Positions 55,829 through 64,000 of a DNA stretch of 64,000 nucleotides are shown here, one piece after another (the first letter of the stretch is position 1; the number at the start of each line of letters is the position of its first letter). The translations under genes and the position numbers were made by a program. Under the pieces are notes generated by a model. That model made no database searches and was not told the DNA's origin. It was given only the letters and a program-made list of their open reading frames with translations. The stretch spans positions 1 through 64,000 of the forward strand of contig JAEOTW010000158.1 of the NCBI GenBank assembly GCA_016839655.1, given 5' to 3'. The DNA comes from Promethearchaeota archaeon. GTDB taxonomy: Archaea > Asgardarchaeota > Lokiarchaeia > Sigynarchaeales > SOKP01.

Positions 55829-56962
55829 ATGACAAAAAAGGTTCTGGTAACTGGTGGAGCAGGTTTTATTGGTTCACATTTAGTTGATAACCTCATTGAA
55901 AAAAAGATTTATAAAGTAAGTATACTGGACAATCTAGAAGAACAAGTCCATGGAAAAGTTGATAGCCCTCCTTCCTATCTTGATAAAGAATCTGAATTTT
56001 TCCGAGGTTCGGTGACAGATTATGAAAGATTTGAGAAATTAGTGAAAGAGCATGAAATAATTGTTCATTTGGCAGCTAGTGTAGGTGTTGGACAGTCAAT
56101 GTATCAAATAAAAAAATACATTGATAACAATATACAAGGTTTAGGAAACTTGTTAGATATCTTAGTAAATTGTGAACATAATGTAAAAAAAGTAGTTATA
56201 GCATCATCTAACACCGTATATGGAGAAGCTAAATCAAAATGTAATAAATGTGGAATAATATTCCCAAAATTAAGAACTTTAGAACAATTAAAGCAAAAAG
56301 ATTGGGAGCTAAATTGCCCCGAATGTGAATCCAAAGTTAAACCTCTTCTAACAGATGAAAATTCACCATTAAATCCTAGTTCAATTTACGCATTCTCTAA
56401 ACAAGCTCAAGAAAAATTGAGTCTTATGATAGGTAACACTTATGGGATTAATACAACAATACTAAGATTTTTTCTAGTTTATGGTACAAGACAAGCCCTT
56501 TCAAATCCATATACAGGAGTCTGTTCAATATTCAGTACTCGAGCATTGCATGGAAAACACCCTATAATTTTTGAAGATGGGAATCAAACACGGGATTTTG
56601 TGAATGTAAATGATGTTTGTCAAGCCTTAATTCTTGCTATGGAAAAAAATGGTGCAAATGGTGAAATTTTTAATGTAGGTACCGGCATTCCAATTACAAT
56701 AAAAGAAGTAGCTGAAACTATTTCCAAAAAAATTAATCCAGAATTAACACCCATATATACAGAACAATTTAGAATTGGTGATATCAGACATTGTGTAGCA
56801 GATATTTCTAAAATCCGTAATAAACTAGGCTATTCCCCTGAATTTACTTTTGACGAAGGAATTGATGATTTAATAGATTGGATAAAACTTCAAAAAACCT
56901 TAATCCAAGAATCTTCTCATAAAGCTATGCAAGAACTAGAAGAAAAAGGATTATTAAAATAG
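55829..56962 (+). CDS. NAD-dependent epimerase with zinc-ribbon insertion (dTDP-rhamnose 4-epimerase-like)
   Basis: 377-residue SDR enzyme. KKVLVTGGAGFIGSHLVDNL binds NAD. The active site lies in SSNTVYGEAK and SIYAFSKQAQEKL (Tyr-x3-Lys). Between them is an insertion with CNKCG and CPECE, a likely zinc ribbon that, to my recollection, marks the dTDP-L-rhamnose 4-epimerase group. FLVYGTRQALSNPYTG and RDFVNVNDVCQALILAM follow. The sugar is inferred from the family. The next SDR gene begins 32 bases downstream. Confidence 0.85.
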   Translation: MTKKVLVTGGAGFIGSHLVDNLIEKKIYKVSILDNLEEQVHGKVDSPPSYLDKESEFFRGSVTDYERFEKLVKEHEIIVHLAASVGVGQSMYQIKKYIDNNIQGLGNLLDILVNCEHNVKKVVIASSNTVYGEAKSKCNKCGIIFPKLRTLEQLKQKDWELNCPECESKVKPLLTDENSPLNPSSIYAFSKQAQEKLSLMIGNTYGINTTILRFFLVYGTRQALSNPYTGVCSIFSTRALHGKHPIIFEDGNQTRDFVNVNDVCQALILAMEKNGANGEIFNVGTGIPITIKEVAETISKKINPELTPIYTEQFRIGDIRHCVADISKIRNKLGYSPEFTFDEGIDDLIDWIKLQKTLIQESSHKAMQELEEKGLLK

Positions 56963-56994
56963 AAAAATTGAATTTATAATATTTAGAATATAAA

Positions 56995-58038
56995 ATGGAT
57001 AAAATTCTTATTACAGGAGCAAATGGTTTTATAGGATCTCATCTTATCGATTTCTGTATTGAAAGAAATAAGATAATATTCGGTGTAGAGAGACCAAATC
57101 AATTTTATAGAAATTTATCTCATTACACAGATGGAAAAACAGAATTTTCGGACACAGAAAAATTTATAGCTTTCAATGAAAACATTGAAATTAAAACTAA
57201 TAATAAAAATTTAAGATTATTGGAATGTGACATAAAAAATGCTCAGCTTTTAGATAAAATAATCAGAGAAATTAAACCTACGCTTATATTTCATTTTGGA
57301 GCACAACCTTTAGTGATGCCATCATGGGAAGATCCTATAGATACTATCGAAACGAATGTTATAGGTACTATTAATGTTTTTGAAGCGATTAAAAAACATG
57401 ATATTAAAACAAGAATTATATTGGCTTGCAGTAGTGCTGAATATGGGACAACAACATCATTGAACAGACCATTAAGAGAATCTGATCCATTATTAGCTAT
57501 ACATCCTTATGGTATAAGTAAAATAGCAGCTGAATTACTTGCTCGTCAATATTTTATTAATTTTGGAATTGAAATTATCAATCTTAGGTTTTTCAATCAA
57601 ACAGGTCCAAGAAGGAGAGGAGATGCAACATCTGATTTTATTAAAAAAGTAGCCCAAATTGAATTAAGTTTATCAGATCCTGTAATTGAGGTAGGAAATC
57701 TTGAACCTTATAGAGATTTTACAGGGATAAAGGATTCACTTAAAGCAATTTGGTTAGCAGCAATAAAAGGAACACCTGGAGAAACTTATAATATCTGTTC
57801 TAGTAAAAAGCTTCAAATACGCCGAATTTTGGATATAGCACTAAGCTTTACTTCAAAAGAAATTGAGGTAAAGGAAAACACAAAAAAAAAATTACGAAGA
57901 ACAGATGAAGATGTTATACTTGGTGATAACACAAAGATTCGAACTGAACTAGGATGGGATATTTCAATTCCTATAGAAGATACTCTCAAGGAAATGTTTG
58001 ATTATTGGATTGAATATTACAAAAGAGATTTTAAGTAG
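56995..58038 (+). CDS. GDP-sugar 4,6-dehydratase-like SDR enzyme
   Basis: 347 residues: ILITGANGFIGSHLIDFCIER binds NAD(P), IFHFGAQPLVMPSWEDPIDTIETN follows, the catalytic region is CSSAEYGTTTS and HPYGISKIAAELLAR (Tyr-x3-Lys), and FFNQTGPRRRGDATSDFIKK is the GDP-mannose dehydratase-type loop. It may act on GDP-mannose or, given the neighbouring heptose operon, on GDP-heptose. The end of the gene is convergent with ileS, with 12 bases between the two stops. Confidence 0.85.
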   Translation: MDKILITGANGFIGSHLIDFCIERNKIIFGVERPNQFYRNLSHYTDGKTEFSDTEKFIAFNENIEIKTNNKNLRLLECDIKNAQLLDKIIREIKPTLIFHFGAQPLVMPSWEDPIDTIETNVIGTINVFEAIKKHDIKTRIILACSSAEYGTTTSLNRPLRESDPLLAIHPYGISKIAAELLARQYFINFGIEIINLRFFNQTGPRRRGDATSDFIKKVAQIELSLSDPVIEVGNLEPYRDFTGIKDSLKAIWLAAIKGTPGETYNICSSKKLQIRRILDIALSFTSKEIEVKENTKKKLRRTDEDVILGDNTKIRTELGWDISIPIEDTLKEMFDYWIEYYKRDFK

Positions 58039-58050
58039 AAATAGAGAGAA

Positions 58051-61000
58051 TTATTCTTTCTTAAAATTAAATGTAATAGTTTTTATAGAATCTTCACTTA
58101 TTTTGGTGTTACAATAGGGGCAGTTAACATCTTTTTGTTTTTTCAATTTAGAAACAAGATTATCTCTTAATGAAGCAGAGCACTCTTTATTAGGACATAT
58201 GTTTAATTTACCAAAAATTTTACCATTTTCTGCTTTAAGATCGTTGGTTTCTACTTGAAAACTTTTAGCTGTAACTTTCTCTACAATATTTTCTTTGTTC
58301 TGTTCAATATATTCTTTTAAATAATCAGTATTTGTTCCAAAACTTAATATTATTGATTCACCAACTTTATACTTATTTTTCTTTCGAGAAAATTGAATAT
58401 TTCTAATTAATTCACTGACAACTCTTTCAGCTAATAATTCACCATCCAAACTTATATCTAGATATATGTTGCAAAATTTTGTCTCTGCCTTAAGTAATCT
58501 GTCTGAACATTTCACTGATTTAAGAATATTTAATTTTTTAACATTTCCAAGATTTTGGATCACTTCTGGAAAATTAATTTCAGGCATTCCCTCTTTTGGT
58601 TCAATAATTAGTTCCTTATTAGGCCACCTTAATCTTAAGTTATTTTCAACTTTCAAAGCTCTTAAATGTTCTATTAAATCCCTTGTAAAATCCATCTGTT
58701 CCTCAAGTTTAAGATCAATTTCTTTTTCATTAAAGTCAGGCCAATCATGCAGGTGAATACTCTGTGTATATTCTGACTTTATATATGGTTTAAACATTTT
58801 GAGATATAGTTCTTCAGAGATCATAGGGTTAATAGGTGCTAATAATAAGAGGATTTTGTAGAGAGCATCATATAGAACTTTCATTATTACTAATTTATTT
58901 GTATCTTCTGAATAAAGATCTAATTTTTCCCGATTAAGTAGGATATACCATCTACTAATATCGTTAACAATAAGATCTCTGACCTCTCCAGGTATCCAAG
59001 GTAAGTGATAATCTTCTGCGAGTTCTGAAACTCTCTTAATCGTTGATTCCACCCTTGAAATGACCCATTTATCTAATCTACTTAGTGATTTTATATCATA
59101 TTTAACTTTAGAGGGATTAAAATCAGCTAATTGATATTTACCATTCGCGTAAACATAGACATTCCAAATAGTATTTAGGATCTTATAAGTATCAGCATAT
59201 TCCTTAACATTGAAGTTAAAATCACGACCAGGCTGAGTTACTCCTATCGCATAAAACCTAAATGTTTCAATTCCTTTAATATCTGAATATTTCTTGTTTC
59301 TTTCTAGTTCTTTGATAGTTCCATCTATTATATCTTCAGGCAATATTGTAGTTCCCTTAGATTTACTCATCTTCATTTTATCTCTCAATGTCCATCCATG
59401 CATATAACACGCATTGTAATTTTTTCTTCCTGAAGAAACCATTGCACTATTTAAAAGACTGTTAAACCATCCCCGGATTTGATCTTTGCCTTCTAGTATA
59501 AAGTCTAATGGTTCCCAAGTATTAAAATGACTTTCTCCATCATATACTTCTTGAGCAGCCCAAACAACTGAACCTGAGTCTAACCAGACGTCTAAAATGT
59601 CGTTTATTCTCTTTTTAGTACCTTTTTTGCATTTTTTGCATTTCCATGTAACTTTATCTATCCATGGTCGATGCAGATCATCCGGAATTTCACCCGTAAG
59701 CTCTTTTAACTCCTTACCAGAGCCTATTACAATAATATCTTCACATTCTTTATTATCACATATCCATACACTTAATGGTATTCCCCAAAATCGCTGTCTC
59801 GAAATACACCAATCCTTTAGAGTGGATAACCAGCTTTTAAACCATCGATTACCTGCCCAATCTGGGACCCAATATATTTCTTCATTTTTCTCAAGAAGTT
59901 GAGGTACAAGACTTTCTGTTCGGAAAAACCATTGTTCTGTAGCGCGGTAAACTAATTTAGAATCGCATCGCCAGCAATGAGCATATTCGTGTTCTATTTC
60001 ACTAGTATGAATTAAAGTCCCTTTATCCTTTAAGATTTTTAAAATCTCTTCGTTTGCATCGAATACAAATTTACCCTTAAATTTCCCTGCTTCATCCGTA
60101 TAAAGCCCATTGATATCTACTGGATTAAATACTGGTATATTATTAGCTACACCCACTTCGAAATCTTCAGGTCCATGTCCAGGAGCCGTATGAACTAAAC
60201 CAACCCCCTCTGATGCTGAAACATATTCTTCAGAAAGAATTATAGTATGAACTTTTTCACTTTGTTTTGCTAATTCATTTTGGTAAGGAACTTCATCTAA
60301 TAAAGGATGGATGTATTTTTTTCCTTCTAATTGTTCTCCGTAATAGTCTTCCACAATTTTATATTTATAGCCTAACTCCCCAGAAATTAGGTGTGTTATC
60401 GAATTTTTTGATAATATCCAATATTCTTTTAGATCCTCAATAAATACTTTAGCATACTCAGCAATCGGATTTACCATAATAGCAGAGTTAGCAACCAATG
60501 TCCAAGGCGTAGTAGTCCAAATAATAAAATAAGTATCATCGATATCTTCTGATTTTATTTTTAAGAATAAACTAGTGTCTATAATATTTTTATATTCATG
60601 TTCATGCTTAGCTAAAGCAGTTGCACATCGAGGGCAACAGTTTAGAGGGCGATAAAATTTATAGAGTAAATTGTTTTCCCAAGCTTTCTTCAATGTCCAC
60701 CAAATTCCCTCTATGTAACTGTTTCTAAATGTAATATAAGGATTATCCCAGTCCCAGAAATAGCACCCCAATCGTTTAAATTGTTCATTCATTATTGCTA
60801 GATTTTTTAAAGCAAACTCTTTACAATTCACTATAAACTTATCTATTCCATAATTTTGTATCTCTTGTTTGTTCTTAATGCCTAATTCTTTTTCCATTTG
60901 AACTTCGATAGGTAATCCATGTGTATCATAGCCAGGAGTATCATTGACTTTATAACCTTTCATTCGTTTATATTTTATTAAGTAGTCCTTCAAGATCTTA

Positions 61001-61188
61001 TTCCAGGCAGTCCCTAAATGAATAGACCCAGTAGTATATGGTGGACCATCAATAAATCGCCATTTTTCTTTTCCTTCTTCTTTTTTCCTAATTAAAGAGT
61101 ATATATCCTCTTCTTTCCAATATTTTAATATGTTTTCTTCTAAATCTGCTAAATTCAGTCTTTTTTCTAGTTCTTCCACGAAAATCAT
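58051..61188 (-). CDS. ileS: Isoleucyl-tRNA synthetase
   Basis: Class I synthetase of 1045 residues that charges tRNA-Ile. The HIGH motif is HLGT at residues 57-60 (PPYTTGSIHLGTAWNK), and KMSKSKG lies near residue 605. The editing CP1 domain sits between about 190 and 400, with YDTHGLPIE before it and GPGHGPEDFEVG-like VHTAPGHGPEDFEVG in it. CRPLNCCPRCATALAKHE is the internal zinc motif. The C-terminus ends with CPNKEC and CPYCNTK, a second zinc ribbon. All motifs are intact. Confidence 0.98.
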   Translation of the reverse strand: MIFVEELEKRLNLADLEENILKYWKEEDIYSLIRKKEEGKEKWRFIDGPPYTTGSIHLGTAWNKILKDYLIKYKRMKGYKVNDTPGYDTHGLPIEVQMEKELGIKNKQEIQNYGIDKFIVNCKEFALKNLAIMNEQFKRLGCYFWDWDNPYITFRNSYIEGIWWTLKKAWENNLLYKFYRPLNCCPRCATALAKHEHEYKNIIDTSLFLKIKSEDIDDTYFIIWTTTPWTLVANSAIMVNPIAEYAKVFIEDLKEYWILSKNSITHLISGELGYKYKIVEDYYGEQLEGKKYIHPLLDEVPYQNELAKQSEKVHTIILSEEYVSASEGVGLVHTAPGHGPEDFEVGVANNIPVFNPVDINGLYTDEAGKFKGKFVFDANEEILKILKDKGTLIHTSEIEHEYAHCWRCDSKLVYRATEQWFFRTESLVPQLLEKNEEIYWVPDWAGNRWFKSWLSTLKDWCISRQRFWGIPLSVWICDNKECEDIIVIGSGKELKELTGEIPDDLHRPWIDKVTWKCKKCKKGTKKRINDILDVWLDSGSVVWAAQEVYDGESHFNTWEPLDFILEGKDQIRGWFNSLLNSAMVSSGRKNYNACYMHGWTLRDKMKMSKSKGTTILPEDIIDGTIKELERNKKYSDIKGIETFRFYAIGVTQPGRDFNFNVKEYADTYKILNTIWNVYVYANGKYQLADFNPSKVKYDIKSLSRLDKWVISRVESTIKRVSELAEDYHLPWIPGEVRDLIVNDISRWYILLNREKLDLYSEDTNKLVIMKVLYDALYKILLLLAPINPMISEELYLKMFKPYIKSEYTQSIHLHDWPDFNEKEIDLKLEEQMDFTRDLIEHLRALKVENNLRLRWPNKELIIEPKEGMPEINFPEVIQNLGNVKKLNILKSVKCSDRLLKAETKFCNIYLDISLDGELLAERVVSELIRNIQFSRKKNKYKVGESIILSFGTNTDYLKEYIEQNKENIVEKVTAKSFQVETNDLKAENGKIFGKLNICPNKECSASLRDNLVSKLKKQKDVNCPYCNTKISEDSIKTITFNFKKE

Positions 61189-61493
61189 CTAATGAAAATG
61201 TGAATGTATATTATAAGAAGCTCAGATTAAAAAATTTAATTAATTCATCTAAAAACTTATATATAGAGACTTTAATTTTAAGAATATTGTAAAATCATTC
61301 AGTAGAACGCCCTATTTAGGAATTAGGGATTAATACTATTCAGAATTCAGAGAGATAAAATGATTTTATGATTTTTTCTAATTATTTAAAATGTGAATCC
61401 AAATCTATAAAATTTAATTCTACTAAGACTACTTTTAAGTTCTGTTAAAATTTTAAATGTAGAGAATAAATTCAAACCGTATATAATTATTTA
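61189..61493. other. Intergenic region between ileS and the RWD/RING gene
   Basis: 305 AT-rich bases upstream of ileS contain one strong TATA box and an imperfect inverted repeat around CCCTATTTAGGAATTAGGG (61309-61327). No tRNA, gene or riboswitch-like structure was found. The repeat might help terminate the upstream gene. Confidence 0.4.
61256..61266 (-). promoter_or_regulatory. TATA box of ileS
   Basis: CTATATATAAG on the minus strand is centred about 73 bases before the ileS ATG, giving an estimated leader of about 48 bases. It is a strong TATA match in an intergenic gap. Confidence 0.4.
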
Positions 61494-63149
61494 CTATCTT
61501 AAACAGAAACCACATTTTCCAAATGATTTTATAGTCTGTTCCCAACAATGATTATGGTATGCTCGATTACAATGTGGGCATTCTGTATGGCAGTTGTCAT
61601 CTCCAGCTATTTTTTTAGTACAACTAGGACATTCTATTTTGTGACATATAACACATGAAACTACAGATACTTCGAATATTTTTTTAGAAATTAAATTAAA
61701 TAAATCAACAAGATAACTAAAAGGGGTCCATTCTTTAAAAAAATCATTGAATGAAGCATGTAAATCATTTTTTATTTTTTCATGAGCTTCAAGTTCAAAT
61801 TCATTTATTACTTTCACTTCAGGCATTTTCATTGGATAATCTATAGGTAAATTAATCTGAAATTTAAAAGTGAGATCTTCTGTTTTCATTTTACCCCTCA
61901 TCTCAACGTGCAAATTTGCTGATAATGGGTCAAACTTTATATTTTTATAATGATCTTTTAATAGATCAATTTCAAAATTAATCCTTGAATTTTTATCTAC
62001 TAACCAGGATATTTCTCTCACAAGTTCTACTGGTTCGGTTTCATTTTTTATCCAACTTTGATAAGCATTTAACTCTTCAGTAGGTTTTTTAATTATTTCT
62101 TGTAATCCCGTATCCAACTCAATATTGGGAGGATTTGGATAAGGTTCCAAGTCAATTTCCATTATATATTCTCTAAAACCATATGTAAGTAAAACTACTT
62201 TCAATTTAGTTAAGCTATTAGGAATCTTTTCGCACTGATATTCGCCAGAGATTTTTTTTGACTGTATCTCGATTTCTTTTATAAAATATAGTTTCTTTTC
62301 TAATTTACGCAAAATATCTACGATATGCACTGGCTTTTTAGGATCCCAATTTTTTAAAATGTCGATAGTTTCATAAGGATCTCCTAATATATTTTTAATT
62401 TCATCTGGAAATGTTATATCTGGTTTTTTTGGATAATTCATGAAATCAATTGTAATTATAAATGTTCTTGTAAGAGTTATAGTAATGTACACATTGATAA
62501 ATGCCCCCCTAGAGTCAGGTTGATCATAAGCATATTCTTGTTGAATTAAACTTAATTCGGTATTGATTAAAACATCTAAGGTTTCATTTTCTTCTATTAT
62601 ATGGTCACTAGAGGGTGTAATGGGTTCAAAATCTGAATTAAGATCTTGTGAGGAACTAATTGGTGGTTTTTCAGCAAAAAATAGATCATCCGCTAAATCT
62701 GAAGTAGCAATATATTCATCATATGGAAAATCTGGAGGATAGGCATTTAAATCGGGTGTAATAAACTCTTCTTTTTCAGAAGCGGTTTTATCAAGATGTT
62801 TTTCTCCAAGTTTTTTTGCTTCTTCTTCTATATTTTTTTCTGAAGCCTTTAAAGCACTTTGAATTTTAGACTTTAACTCATCAACAATATCTAATACAGT
62901 AGAGTTCGGTGTCCAATTAATTAAATAATTTAAATCGAAAATACCTAATAATTCATTTATTTCTTTATGATAAATCATCTGTGGGAGAGAATTTGGAAAT
63001 TGATTATCAAATTTTATTTCTAATTCATATTTTATTTCTGAAGTTTCATATACATAGCCATACAAATGAGTTATATTTCCCGAAACCATCCAAAAAGAAT
63101 ATTTTTTTGCGATTTTTTGAGCTTCAATTAATATTCTTTGTCTATCCAT
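61494..63149 (-). CDS. Protein with four UBC/RWD-like repeats and a RING-like zinc module
   Basis: About 551 residues. Four successive units look like the ubiquitin-conjugating (UBC)/RWD fold, at about 10-100, 215-292, 298-395 and 400-495. Each has a strand-rich part, a P-x2-P-like turn (FPNSLPQMIY, YPKKPDITF, YPNPPNIEL, YPMKMPEVKV), a W-x-P or W segment and an amphipathic helix. None has a Cys at the E2 active-site position, so they are probably non-catalytic. An acidic linker spans about 105-200. The C-terminus has C499, C502, C507, C510, C520, C524, C527, H532, C535, C546 and C549, ending YHNHCWEQ and CGFC, which matches the bacterial/archaeal RING-like (Prok-RING) pattern. ATG 63149 is chosen over GTG 63158. 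A scaffold or E3-like role in an Asgard ubiquitin system is inferred. Confidence 0.75.
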   Translation of the reverse strand: MDRQRILIEAQKIAKKYSFWMVSGNITHLYGYVYETSEIKYELEIKFDNQFPNSLPQMIYHKEINELLGIFDLNYLINWTPNSTVLDIVDELKSKIQSALKASEKNIEEEAKKLGEKHLDKTASEKEEFITPDLNAYPPDFPYDEYIATSDLADDLFFAEKPPISSSQDLNSDFEPITPSSDHIIEENETLDVLINTELSLIQQEYAYDQPDSRGAFINVYITITLTRTFIITIDFMNYPKKPDITFPDEIKNILGDPYETIDILKNWDPKKPVHIVDILRKLEKKLYFIKEIEIQSKKISGEYQCEKIPNSLTKLKVVLLTYGFREYIMEIDLEPYPNPPNIELDTGLQEIIKKPTEELNAYQSWIKNETEPVELVREISWLVDKNSRINFEIDLLKDHYKNIKFDPLSANLHVEMRGKMKTEDLTFKFQINLPIDYPMKMPEVKVINEFELEAHEKIKNDLHASFNDFFKEWTPFSYLVDLFNLISKKIFEVSVVSCVICHKIECPSCTKKIAGDDNCHTECPHCNRAYHNHCWEQTIKSFGKCGFCLR

Positions 63150-63180
63150 AAAAGTCACATTAAAACAAATAATTGTTATT

Positions 63181-63189
63181 CTTTATAAA
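63181..63189 (-). promoter_or_regulatory. TATA box of the RWD/RING gene
   Basis: TTTATAAAG on the minus strand lies about 37 bases upstream of ATG 63149, so transcription may begin about 10 bases before the ATG. Confidence 0.4.
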
Positions 63190-63429
63190 AAAAATATACT
63201 CTTTTCTTAAATTTATTTGTACATAATAAATATTTTAAGAGGAAATTTACTAATCAAATAATTTCAATTGTTTTTTCATCATTAATTTCAAATGGTATTA
63301 CTTTAATTTTTGAATTATTCCTTCGAAAATAGCAAATAAAACGGTTTTAGATTATTAGAATAAAGGAATTTTTAAATATTAAAATACTTTTATAAAAAAT
63401 AATCGATTTCGAATGAGGTCTTCCTACTG

Positions 63430-64000
63430 ATTAGCAATAATATATATGATGGATGGAGATGTCCTATATGTGATAACAAAGAAATTTTAATAGTTAGAAA
63501 AAATATGTGGAATTTTTCTATATTTTTTAAAAAATATCTGATAACCTGTAAAGGATGTAAAGCATCTAGCATGTATCCTATGCCAAAAAACAAAGAATTG
63601 GAAGAGATAAACAACTCTTACTGGACTAAATATCAAAATATTGATAAAAAATATGAAGATGTAGCGAAAATTAGAGCTCTTTCGGGAATAAAATATATAA
63701 AGAAATTTTCAAATCAACAAATATTTAATCAAATCCTAGATATCGGATCTGGATTTGGACATATGATTGATGTCTTAAAGGAACAGCAGGTAAAATCTTA
63801 TAAATATTATGCTGTTGAAAATGATAAGTTAGCTAATAATGCCCTATATTCTAAAGGTACTGAAATTGTTTATCCAAATATTAATGCTGTTGATTTAAAG
63901 AATTTTTCATTAGTAATTCTCTCTCACATCATTGAGCATCTTTCTAATCCTAAAGAGTTTCTAACCATCACAAAAACTTTTTTAAAAAAAAAAGGAATTA
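63430..64000 (+). CDS. SAM-dependent methyltransferase with N-terminal zinc finger, C-terminal part outside window
   Basis: The frame opens at a TAA stop (63400) and runs past the window end. The N-terminus has a C-x2-C pair (RCPICDNKE) and, about 27 residues on, CKGCKASSM, a zinc ribbon seen in some sugar C-methyltransferases. The SAM motif QILDIGSGFGHMIDVLKE follows, and LVILSHIIEHLSNPKEF is the catalytic-region helix. No ATG, GTG or TTG lies upstream of the first Cys pair. GAGGT at 63415-63419 precedes ATT 63430 by ten bases and CTG 63427 by seven. I use ATT 63430 (SNNIYDGWRCPIC), with CTG as an alternative. Confidence 0.8.
   Translation, partial: MSNNIYDGWRCPICDNKEILIVRKNMWNFSIFFKKYLITCKGCKASSMYPMPKNKELEEINNSYWTKYQNIDKKYEDVAKIRALSGIKYIKKFSNQQIFNQILDIGSGFGHMIDVLKEQQVKSYKYYAVENDKLANNALYSKGTEIVYPNINAVDLKNFSLVILSHIIEHLSNPKEFLTITKTFLKKKGI

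Noticed and set aside
61309..61327. Imperfect CCCTA/TAGGG inverted repeat
   Set aside because: The arms do not pair perfectly, and nothing resembling a riboswitch, tRNA or terminator stem could be built.
1..64000. CRISPR arrays, tRNAs, rRNAs and insertion sequences
   Set aside because: No repeated spacers, tRNA T-loop patterns, rRNA segments or transposase-like proteins were seen on either strand.

Overview
This is an AT-rich archaeal window, most likely from an Asgard (Lokiarchaeota-like) genome. The phylum call is inferred from gene content and was not tested by a search. Archaeal markers are the alpha and beta subunits of Phe-tRNA synthetase, archaeal-type IleRS, archaeal-type phosphopantetheine adenylyltransferase, a DUF1512 membrane protein and a tungsten aldehyde:ferredoxin oxidoreductase. 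The Asgard flavour comes from a protein with four ubiquitin-conjugating/RWD-like repeats plus a RING-like zinc module, and from a TyrRS that resembles plant/protist enzymes. No rRNA, tRNA, CRISPR array or insertion sequence was recognised.

Layout. 1-16.6 kb is mostly housekeeping: TyrRS (partial), a membrane protein, pyruvate phosphate dikinase, an aldehyde oxidoreductase / acyl-CoA ligase / SCP2 / HAD run, DUF1512, a small zinc membrane protein, PPAT, pheS-pheT-chorismate mutase, and a bacterial-type RNase PH. 16.7-33.0 kb is a glycan island with changing strands: a sulfatase-fold enzyme, a GDP-mannose-dehydratase-like SDR, five glycosyltransferases, three methyltransferases, a 789-aa protein with two nucleotidyltransferase motifs and a capsule-synthesis-like protein. 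33.2-45.6 kb encodes a pseudaminic/legionaminic-like nonulosonic acid pathway. On the plus strand it has an aldo/keto reductase, CMP-sugar transferase, class III aminotransferase, NeuB, TIM-barrel protein, acetyltransferase, formyltransferase and PIG-L deacetylase. On the minus strand it has an ABC-2 exporter pair, a PseB-like dehydratase, an epimerase and a PseC-like aminotransferase.

45.9-49.3 kb carries a ribbon-helix-helix protein and an ATP sulfurylase / phosphodiesterase / APS kinase operon that should make PAPS. 49.3-55.7 kb is one eight-gene minus-strand operon whose enzymes can make sedoheptulose-7-phosphate (split transketolase, transaldolase, Rpe) and convert it to D-glycero-D-manno-heptose phosphates (GmhA, HddA, GmhB). 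It also contains an HldE-like kinase that has lost its catalytic Asp. 55.8-58.0 kb has two nucleotide-sugar SDR enzymes. 58-64 kb holds IleRS, the RWD/RING protein and the start of a methyltransferase. Most genes from 16.7 to 58 kb therefore serve to build and decorate cell-surface glycans.

At least three genes, and possibly four, appear to start with AUU preceded by a Shine-Dalgarno sequence (aldehyde oxidoreductase, PPAT, class III aminotransferase, terminal methyltransferase). Standard gene callers would truncate or mis-start them.
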